Source of the DNA: Candidatus Haliotispira prima
GTDB lineage: Bacteria; Spirochaetota; Spirochaetia; SP-2023
DNA length: 64,000 nt
NCBI GenBank assembly: GCA_029867005.1
Contig: CP123443.1
Location: 2,790,001-2,854,000 of the forward strand
Direction of reading: 5' to 3'
Positions 54,936-61,932 of this stretch are shown one piece after another. How positions within the stretch are numbered: the first letter of the stretch is position 1; each line of letters begins with the position of its first letter. The notes under the pieces are model-generated. The model saw only the letters and a list, made by a program, of their open reading frames with translations, was not told the DNA's origin and did no database searches. Made by a program: the position numbers and the translations under genes.

Positions 54936-55481
54936 ATGGCGGATGATATAATAGAAGAGGTTGCAGAAGAAGACGATTCCGGCAGCGGCAAGAAGCGTAA
55001 GGGTGGTGGCAGCATCATCGTGAAGGTGCTTGTCTATGTCTTGGTAGCGTTGATTTTCCTGATCGTAATGGTAGTCGTTGCCTATGTCACAAACCGGATA
55101 TTGGACAGCGGCGATCGCAATACGCAATTGACCAAGATATCCAATGACTTCATTGTCAGCAATCCAATCTACACCTACTATGACCAAATTCCGGATTTGC
55201 GGGCCCGTACAGCAGATGCTTCGCCGCGTTCCGTGACCGTGAAGATTGAGCTCGGCTATGACGGCGAGACCTTTGTCAATCTGAGTGAAGAATTGACTCG
55301 GCGCAAGCCTCAGTTGACCGACTTTTTCCGCAAATACTTTTCCAGCCACACCGCGCGGGAACTTAGCAGCACGAACGAGAATCGTGTCAAGGAAGAATTA
55401 AAAATGATGATCAACGAACTGTTGCAAAATGGCAAAATTGAAGAAGTCGTATTTACCGATTTCCAAGTCTTGGATTTCTAA
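54936..55481 (+). CDS. fliL: Flagellar basal body-associated protein FliL
   Basis: 181 residues from ATG 54936-54938 with GAGGG upstream (a longer frame from 54882 lacks support). Acidic, Gly/Lys-rich cytoplasmic N-terminus, one membrane segment (VLVYVLVALIFLIVMVVVAY), then the periplasmic FliL domain with RSVTVKIELGYDG and the C-terminal IEEVVFTDFQVLDF. FliL surrounds and stabilises stator units. First gene of the operon. Confidence 0.93.
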   Translation: MADDIIEEVAEEDDSGSGKKRKGGGSIIVKVLVYVLVALIFLIVMVVVAYVTNRILDSGDRNTQLTKISNDFIVSNPIYTYYDQIPDLRARTADASPRSVTVKIELGYDGETFVNLSEELTRRKPQLTDFFRKYFSSHTARELSSTNENRVKEELKMMINELLQNGKIEEVVFTDFQVLDF

Positions 55482-55543
55482 GTTGGACAACGTGTCAGAA
55501 TTGTCGACAACATCCCTGAATTGGACCTGAGCAGGAGCAAAAT

Positions 55544-56593
55544 ATGACGGAAGCACTTTCACAAGACGAAATTGACGAGCTCCTGAACTCCATATCAAAT
55601 GGAGAAGACCCCTCTCCCGATATGGCCTTGTCCGAGGAAACCGGCAAACCAAAACGCCGCAAGCGGGTAAGACTTTACGATTTTAAACGCCCCAGCAAGT
55701 TCTCCAAGGAGCAGATGCGCACGGTTTCGATGATGCACGAAACCTTTGCCCGGTTGACAACGACATCTCTGTCCGCCCAATTGCGCTCCATCGTCAACGT
55801 TCATGTGGCTGCCGTGGATGAATTGACTTACGATGAGTTTATTCGTTCGTTGTCCAGTCCTACGACTTTGGCCGTGGTTCAAATGGATCCCCTGAAAGGG
55901 TCTGCCATACTGGAAGTCGATCCGGCCGTGACCTTTGCCATTCTCGACCGTTTGTTGGGCGGCCCGGGCAAAACTCTGGACAGGACACGGGAACTTTCCG
56001 ACATTGAAATCTCTATTGCGGAAATGATTATGGTGCGGATACTCGGCAATTTGCGCGAGTCTTGGAGCCAACTCATCGATCTGCGCCCGCGCCTGAGCCA
56101 TATTGAGACCAATCCCCAGTTTGTCCAAATTGTGGCACCCGGCGAGATGATCCTGCTGATTACACTGGAAGCAGCGATAGACAAGACTGAGGGCATCATT
56201 AACTTCTGTATCCCGTATATGACGTTGGAACCCATCATCAGCAAGCTCTCATCCCAGTTTTGGTATGCGTCGCGCAATCGCCAGACTTCCCCGGAAAATT
56301 TGGCCCAAGTCGAAGAGCGTCTGAGTAAGGTGAAGTTATCCTTGGTCGCCGAGGTGGGACGCGCGGCACTAAACTTGTCTGAAATTATGAGCTTGCGGGT
56401 CGGAGATGTAATTCAACTCGATTCTCTGGCTAAAAATCCGATATTGTTGCATATCGGGGGAAAGGCTAAGTTTGACTGCCGCGTTGGCGTGTTAGACAAC
56501 AAGCGCATTGGTATACAGGTAATTGACAAGACAACTGATGTTTACGAAATTGACGTGGACGATTTAATTATAGGCGGAGGCGATTCGATCTAA
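55544..56593 (+). CDS. fliM: Flagellar motor switch protein FliM
   Basis: 349 residues. The N-terminal CheY-P-binding peptide is LSQDEIDELLNSI. Middle CheC-like domain with VDPAVTFAILDRLLGGPGKT and the C-terminal SpoA domain with VGDVIQLDSLAKNPILLHIG. Forms the C-ring wall between FliG and FliY/FliN. 62 nt after fliL and 1 nt before fliY. Confidence 0.97.
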   Translation: MTEALSQDEIDELLNSISNGEDPSPDMALSEETGKPKRRKRVRLYDFKRPSKFSKEQMRTVSMMHETFARLTTTSLSAQLRSIVNVHVAAVDELTYDEFIRSLSSPTTLAVVQMDPLKGSAILEVDPAVTFAILDRLLGGPGKTLDRTRELSDIEISIAEMIMVRILGNLRESWSQLIDLRPRLSHIETNPQFVQIVAPGEMILLITLEAAIDKTEGIINFCIPYMTLEPIISKLSSQFWYASRNRQTSPENLAQVEERLSKVKLSLVAEVGRAALNLSEIMSLRVGDVIQLDSLAKNPILLHIGGKAKFDCRVGVLDNKRIGIQVIDKTTDVYEIDVDDLIIGGGDSI

Positions 56594-56594
56594 T

Positions 56595-57566
56595 ATGGGT
56601 GATAATCTGAGTGAAGATGAAATCAATGCCCTCCTGACTCCGGAGAGCGATAAGTTGACTCCGCTGTTGGAAGACTTCCTGCGTGTCAACCGTCGGACCA
56701 TGCCAAGTTTCACAGAAACTATGGGTAGCTTGGTCAGTAAGACTTGCACCGTCAGTGACCCGCAGGTGCTCTTGACTTCGCCTTCCGATATTTTGGGACG
56801 ACTGCCCGAAGAACTGGTTGAAATTCAACTGAACTTCCGGGGAGCATACAGTGGTTCACACAGCTACTATATGGACAAGACGGAGGCCCAACTGATTGCC
56901 AATTCGATGATGGGAGTAGACAGCGAAGAGCTGGATGCTACAGCCCTCTCGGCGATTAGTGAAGCTTTTTCTCAATCTGTCAACGCACAACTGGCCTTTG
57001 TTGAGAGAGAATTTGAGGAACATATCTCTCAAGGGGCCCCTCTGGATATACAGGTTATCGGGAAAGGTTCTCTGGCTCTAACTCCACCCGTATTCACCTT
57101 GTTGTACGACATGAATTTCGATGGAGAGAAGGCACTTTCCATTATCGAGATTATCAACCAGGATCTTGCCGAGAGCATTGGTAAGCTCCTGCATCAAGAG
57201 GAAATTGTGAAAAGTCCCGGTGCTTCAAAGGCCGGTGAGGCACCAAAAGTGGAAGGTGTAAGTTTCCCAAGTTTCCGGGCGACAGAAATCGGACCTCAGG
57301 AAGAGCAGAACCTGGGACTGCTAATGGATGTGCCCGTAACCCTGGCTGTCGAGCTGGGTCGCACTAAATGGCAGTTGCGCGATGTACTGACCATTGGTGA
57401 AGGCAGCATCATCGAGCTGGAAAAGCAGGCGGGGGAACCGGTCGACGTCTTGGTCAACAACAACCTGATTGCCCGAGGTGAGGTGGTGGTTGTCGATGAG
57501 AACTTCTCGGTGCGGATTACAGAAATTATTACTTCCTTCGAGCAGATGATGCAAAAGGGTATGTAA
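56595..57566 (+). CDS. fliY: Flagellar motor switch protein FliY (CheC-like plus FliN domain)
   Basis: 323 residues. The N-terminus has its own FliM-like peptide NLSEDEINALLTPES, then a CheC/FliM-like domain (about 45-205), a linker, and the C-terminal SpoA/FliN domain with VPVTLAVELGRTKWQLRDVL, GEGSIIELEKQAGEPVDVLV and LIARGEVVVVDENFSVRITE. In other FliY proteins the CheC part is a CheY-P phosphatase; the catalytic E-x2-N pair should be checked by alignment. Ends before a terminator at 57595-57634. Confidence 0.92.
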   Translation: MGDNLSEDEINALLTPESDKLTPLLEDFLRVNRRTMPSFTETMGSLVSKTCTVSDPQVLLTSPSDILGRLPEELVEIQLNFRGAYSGSHSYYMDKTEAQLIANSMMGVDSEELDATALSAISEAFSQSVNAQLAFVEREFEEHISQGAPLDIQVIGKGSLALTPPVFTLLYDMNFDGEKALSIIEIINQDLAESIGKLLHQEEIVKSPGASKAGEAPKVEGVSFPSFRATEIGPQEEQNLGLLMDVPVTLAVELGRTKWQLRDVLTIGEGSIIELEKQAGEPVDVLVNNNLIARGEVVVVDENFSVRITEIITSFEQMMQKGM

Positions 57567-57594
57567 CAACACAACTATCACACTTCTCTATCGT

Positions 57595-57634
57595 AAATAG
57601 CGCAGCGGTGCTCTGGCCCTGCTGCGCTATTTTT
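57595..57634 (+). terminator. Rho-independent terminator between fliY and fliO
   Basis: AAATAGCGCAGC (57595-57606) pairs with GCTGCGCTATTT (57621-57632), 12 bp with a 14-nt loop, followed by TTTTTG. It separates the switch genes from fliO-flhA, so the latter must have read-through or a promoter in the following 160 nt. TATAAT at 57636-57641 has no good -35. Confidence 0.8.
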
Positions 57635-57794
57635 GTATAATTTGCCCCTGTTTTCGGCACTGATCTCTGTCTAGTTGCGTGTTCTGTGACAAGATTTTAC
57701 AGCAGTCAACGGAAAAGGACAAAGCGGAAGGCCCCCAAGAATACCTTAAACAATGCATTTTAAAAGGTTTATCCGAATCTGTCAGGGAATTGCA

Positions 57795-58559
57795 ATGAGT
57801 TGGACGCAAACAATAAGGATTCTTCTCTTGCCGGCGTTGGTCTGGTTCTGCCTCGCTGTTTCGATCCAAGTGCAGGAGCCGCGCGAAACGAACGATCGTG
57901 GTTGGCTTGACGAGAATGCCATTCCCGTGGAACTGGGCCGGAACAGTGCTACCGAAGCAAATCAGCCTCAACCCGGGAATCAGACCGAAGAAAGTAATTT
58001 GGTTTCTGCCTCATTATACCTCCGAGTCTTTTTGATTCTGAGCTTCCTAATTGTCCTGATCTACTTCACCTTAAAATTCCTCCGTCGCTTGTCGCTGCAA
58101 AGACCCAAGCTGCCCGATCAGGGTGAAGGGATTCAGATACTTAGCAGCCAAATCCTCCATGGAGACCATATGCTTCATATAGTTGAAGTCGGGGGTGAAT
58201 GCTACTTACTCGGTTCCGGTGCCGGCGGGGTTCAATTGTTGGACCACTACACCGACCCGGAGTTAAAAGACCGAGTGATCCTGGAAGCCACAGTACAAAC
58301 GAAAGCCCAAGGTTCCTTAGTCCGTCGTGGTAATGCCGTGCCGGACTTCTTGCAGTTGGTGCGCAATCGTCTGAACCGTGGTGGCCTCGACAGGTTTGGC
58401 GGGGCAAGAGCAGTGACAAGGACAAAGACAAGGGAGCATTCGGAGCAGGGCAGTACGGAGCCCACCGGATCGGCTCCATCGCTGCGCACCGACGAATATC
58501 GCGAGCGCGTGCGCTCTGCGGCCGAAGCACTTCGACCGGACCAAGAGGAAAAACGATGA
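57795..58559 (+). CDS. fliO: Flagellar biosynthesis protein FliO
   Basis: 254 residues from ATG 57795-57797 (AGGGA upstream); a longer frame from 57753 has no RBS. N-terminal signal-like hydrophobic segment, a 60-residue periplasmic stretch, a membrane segment (FLILSFLIVLIYFTLKFL), then the FliO domain (EGIQILSSQILHGDHMLHIV and GECYLLGSGAGGVQLL). FliO helps assemble FliP. The poorly conserved C-terminal 80 residues are Arg-rich. Overlaps fliP by 4 nt. Confidence 0.87.
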   Translation: MSWTQTIRILLLPALVWFCLAVSIQVQEPRETNDRGWLDENAIPVELGRNSATEANQPQPGNQTEESNLVSASLYLRVFLILSFLIVLIYFTLKFLRRLSLQRPKLPDQGEGIQILSSQILHGDHMLHIVEVGGECYLLGSGAGGVQLLDHYTDPELKDRVILEATVQTKAQGSLVRRGNAVPDFLQLVRNRLNRGGLDRFGGARAVTRTKTREHSEQGSTEPTGSAPSLRTDEYRERVRSAAEALRPDQEEKR

Positions 58560-59506
58560 TGGAACCACTGCCCTTATGCATCCGGGCGGAACAGGAAATA
58601 TGGTTCCGGTGGCGGGAAAAACTACTGCGCATAGGCGTCGTTTTGGCCTTGATATTTATGGGTTTGAGTGCCTTAGATGCCCAACTGAGCGATGCTCAGC
58701 AAGGTACTGCTACCGGAGATGACCTGACCGATCAGGCACTTGGGGAACTGGGACGGGCAAATGTCGGAACTGGCGGGAATGTCGGGCCTCTGCTGGAACT
58801 CCCCGATGTCCCCTATATTGATTTGAATATCCGCCAACCGCAGACCAACCGCGAAGTGGCCCTGTCCCTGCAACTATTGCTGCTCCTCACGGTTATCACT
58901 CTCGCACCGACCTTTGCCGTACTCCTTACCTCATTTTTGCGTATTTCCATCGTGTTAGATTTCATCCGCCGGGCCATGGCATTGCAACAGGCCCCGCCAA
59001 CTAATGTGATTATGGGTATTGCCTTGTTCATGGCAGTATTCGTCATGTGGCCGGTGCTCTCACTGATCTACGATAACGCTTTCGTACCCTTCAGTGATGG
59101 GCAAATTGACTTACAGGAATTCTATCTGCGCACCCGCGCTCCGCTGAAACAATTTATGTTCCAACAACTGGCCGGAGATACCCGCTCCCTGGAACTCTTC
59201 CTCGAAACTTCGCGAGTGCCCCAACCCCGGACCTTAGCGGATATACCGCTACAGGTTCTGGTGCCGTCCTATATTTTGCACGAACTGACCGTCGCTTTCC
59301 GCATCGGCATCTTGATCTACATACCGTTTATCATTATTGACATGGTTGTTTCTGCGGTACTGATGTCGATGGGTATGATAATGCTGCCGCCTGTGATGAT
59401 TTCTACACCATTTAAACTGCTGCTGTTCGTAATGGTCGATGGCTGGAATCTGATTGCCCGCCAAGTTATTTTGTCAATACAGCAGAATATGGGAGGTTTT
59501 AGCTGA
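58556..59506 (+). CDS. fliP: Flagellar export gate protein FliP
   Basis: 316 residues. N-terminal signal-like segment and a spacer, then the FliP core: TLAPTFAVLLTSFLRISIVL, QAPPTNVIMGIALFMAVFVM, and DMVVSAVLMSMGMIMLPPVM. Five copies with FliR and FliQ form the export gate. Ends with the ATG of fliQ sharing one base with its stop. Confidence 0.97.
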   Translation: MMEPLPLCIRAEQEIWFRWREKLLRIGVVLALIFMGLSALDAQLSDAQQGTATGDDLTDQALGELGRANVGTGGNVGPLLELPDVPYIDLNIRQPQTNREVALSLQLLLLLTVITLAPTFAVLLTSFLRISIVLDFIRRAMALQQAPPTNVIMGIALFMAVFVMWPVLSLIYDNAFVPFSDGQIDLQEFYLRTRAPLKQFMFQQLAGDTRSLELFLETSRVPQPRTLADIPLQVLVPSYILHELTVAFRIGILIYIPFIIIDMVVSAVLMSMGMIMLPPVMISTPFKLLLFVMVDGWNLIARQVILSIQQNMGGFS

Positions 59507-59790
59507 TGGATAATGTCTCCGGTGCCTTGATCACTCAAATTTTACAGGGTGGGGTGCTGCAAGTTTTGTTGGTTGCCAGCCCGATTCTCCTGATAGCTGT
59601 GCTGGTCGGTTTGTTGATTTCAATTTTCCAGGCCACTACTTCTATTCAAGACCAGACTCTAACCTTCGTGCCAAAAATTCTGGCGGTGTTGCTGATTTTT
59701 GCCGTTCTCGGCGGTTGGATGCTGAACACGTTGGCAAATTACACCATACAATTAATCGAGATGGTGCCACAGGTAGCGAATCTGGGATAA
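59506..59790 (+). CDS. fliQ: Flagellar export gate protein FliQ
   Basis: 94 residues, two membrane helices (VLLVASPILLIAVLVGLLIS and LAVLLIFAVLGGWMLNTLAN), with the family motif IFQATTSIQDQTLTFVPKI. Export-gate subunit. A 130-nt gap, longer than other gaps in this operon, separates it from fliR; no gene is seen there. Confidence 0.97.
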   Translation: MDNVSGALITQILQGGVLQVLLVASPILLIAVLVGLLISIFQATTSIQDQTLTFVPKILAVLLIFAVLGGWMLNTLANYTIQLIEMVPQVANLG

Positions 59791-59920
59791 ATCGAAAGAA
59801 ACCAAAGGGACCCAAAAGGCCAAAGTGCAGAGACAAATCCCCCTCATTTGGCAAAATGATTCCGGCCTCACCAAAAGGCAAGCTTTCAAACAGGTTCTAA
59901 ACGAACTCTAAAGACAGACA

Positions 59921-60745
59921 ATGTACTTTGAAACACAGCTACAGATTTACTTTCTGATCTTCGCCCGCATTACGGCCATGCTGCTGACCATGCCATTTCT
60001 ATCAGCGCGTTCGATCCCACCGCCGGCACGCGGCGGTTTGATCTTCTTCCTGAGCATGGCTGTAATGCCCTTGGTGCAGGATTATCCGGTCAGCCCCAGC
60101 CTAAATGGAGGAGATTTCATCTTCTCTATCCTCGCGGAAATCATGGTTGGAATTTTAATCGGCCTGCTGGTTTTAGCTATATTTGCGATCTTTCACACGG
60201 CGGGAGAAATCTTTTCGATGCAAATGGCCTTTTCCGCTGCGCAAATCTTTGATCCAATGGGAGAATCCGAACAGCCCCTCCTTTCCCAGTATATGGAAAC
60301 CATAGCCTTGCTGCTATTCTTGAGCGTGGGGCCACTGCACAATTTTATGCTGCGGGTACTGGCCCAAGGCTTTACTGTTCTGCCAACAGCCAGAGTCTTA
60401 CTGCTGGCACACGAAAATTTACTGGATGTGACAATTTATACGATGAGTTTTTTGTTGCAACAGGCCCTGTTTATTGCCTTGCCCATCGTGGCTACAATTA
60501 TGGTGGTTTCCATCACGTTAGGTTTAATGGCCAAGGCTGCCCCACAGATGAATTTACTGGTACTGGGCTTTCCCATCCAAACCAGTATGGGTTTCATCGT
60601 GCTGCTGCTGGTGATGCCGTTTCTCCTGGAACAGATTGCCCGACTACTGGACTACGGCTTGCATGATATACTCCATGTCTTGGGTACAGGCTCTTATTCG
60701 GAAAGTGGCCTTGGCACCACAGACGGAACGAGGGTCGGGCCGTGA
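59921..60745 (+). CDS. fliR: Flagellar export gate protein FliR
   Basis: 274 residues with six or so membrane segments (YFLIFARITAMLLTMPFLSA at the start, AEIMVGILIGLLVLAIFAIF). Family residues include ARSIPPPARGG and GEIFSMQMAFSAAQIFDP. Single-copy gate subunit that caps the FliP ring. Stop overlaps the GTG of flhB. Confidence 0.96.
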   Translation: MYFETQLQIYFLIFARITAMLLTMPFLSARSIPPPARGGLIFFLSMAVMPLVQDYPVSPSLNGGDFIFSILAEIMVGILIGLLVLAIFAIFHTAGEIFSMQMAFSAAQIFDPMGESEQPLLSQYMETIALLLFLSVGPLHNFMLRVLAQGFTVLPTARVLLLAHENLLDVTIYTMSFLLQQALFIALPIVATIMVVSITLGLMAKAAPQMNLLVLGFPIQTSMGFIVLLLVMPFLLEQIARLLDYGLHDILHVLGTGSYSESGLGTTDGTRVGP

Positions 60746-61932
60746 TACGGAGGCGAAAGGACACCGAGTCCCAAAATTTCACGCAATATTTTGAACAATA
60801 CCTGTCTGATACCGAGACGGGAGAAGACAAGACTGTCCTTTTGGCACAAATGCACTTGAACTGGTTTGCTGCTGAGGACGAAGGCCGCACCGAAGACCCG
60901 ACAGAGCAAAAAATTCGCAAGGCGCAGGAAGAAGGACGCTTCGCCAAGTCCGCCGACCTGACAGGGGCGGTCACCATGTTGTTCGGGGTTGTGACTTTAG
61001 GGCTCTTGGGTTCCTACAGTCTGGCTCGCCTGCTCGAAATGCTGCGCTTTTATTTTTCCCTCGAAGTAAATTCCTGGAACGGAACGGTCTTGTGGCAGGG
61101 TGCAATGTCCTTTTTTATCCGACTGACCACACCTCTGATGTTTGCCGTGGTCACGGGGGCGGTCCTGGCCAGTCTCTTACAAACCGGAGGTTTTCGCTTC
61201 TCCGGCAAGCCGATCCAACCAGACTTTAAAAAAATCGCGCCCAATCTTGGCAAATGGTTCATGCGCTCATTTGGCTGGCCGGAGGGCATATTCAACTTGG
61301 GGAAAACGCTGGGCAAAGTCAGCGTGGTGATGCTCAGCGTTTACATAATGGTATACCCGGATTTCCCGCGCCTATTGATGCTGCTGCGCGTGCGCAGTGC
61401 TTCCGATGCCCTCAGATTCATGGGATTTCTGGTGTTTAAAATACTCTTGCTTGCAACGGTCGTATTTATCGCTATTGCTGTCTTGGACTACATTTTTCAG
61501 CGACGCCAGTATCTCGACTCACTGAAAATGACCAAACATGAAGTAAAGGACGAATTGAAACAAACCGAGGGCGACCCCTTGCTGCGTTCTCAAATCCGCC
61601 GTAGAATGCGGGATCTGTTACAGGTAAACCTTGGCAAAAATGTGCCGCAAGCGGATGTTATAGTCACCAACCCTACTCACTTTGCCGTGGCCCTGCAGTG
61701 GGATCGCGACAGCATGGAAGCCCCTATGGTCAGTGCCAAAGGGGCCGATGAGGTGGCATTTCGTATCCGTCGCATCGCTCAGGAAAATGACGTGCCCATT
61801 ATGGAAAACAAGCCCTTGGCCCGGGGCCTCTACGAAAATGTTGAGGAGGGGGAGATCATACCGGAACACTACTGGGATGTCGTGTCTCGCATTCTGGCGG
61901 AAGTATACCGGATGAAGGGAAGAACACTATGA
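60742..61932 (+). CDS. flhB: Flagellar export switch protein FlhB
   Basis: 396 residues, starting with GTG in a GTGA overlap with fliR. The first 45 residues are an extension before the usual start EDEGRTEDPTEQKIRKAQEE. Four membrane segments follow, then the cytoplasmic domain with the autocleavage site in VIVTNPTHFAVALQ (NPTH intact). Self-cleavage there changes export specificity from hook to filament proteins. An internal start near the EDPTE motif is possible but lacks a clear RBS. Confidence 0.96.
   Translation: MIRRRKDTESQNFTQYFEQYLSDTETGEDKTVLLAQMHLNWFAAEDEGRTEDPTEQKIRKAQEEGRFAKSADLTGAVTMLFGVVTLGLLGSYSLARLLEMLRFYFSLEVNSWNGTVLWQGAMSFFIRLTTPLMFAVVTGAVLASLLQTGGFRFSGKPIQPDFKKIAPNLGKWFMRSFGWPEGIFNLGKTLGKVSVVMLSVYIMVYPDFPRLLMLLRVRSASDALRFMGFLVFKILLLATVVFIAIAVLDYIFQRRQYLDSLKMTKHEVKDELKQTEGDPLLRSQIRRRMRDLLQVNLGKNVPQADVIVTNPTHFAVALQWDRDSMEAPMVSAKGADEVAFRIRRIAQENDVPIMENKPLARGLYENVEEGEIIPEHYWDVVSRILAEVYRMKGRTL

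Noticed and set aside
57636..57641. TATAAT after the fliY terminator as a promoter for fliO
   Set aside because: The -35 position falls in the terminator stem and has no TTGACA-like sequence.
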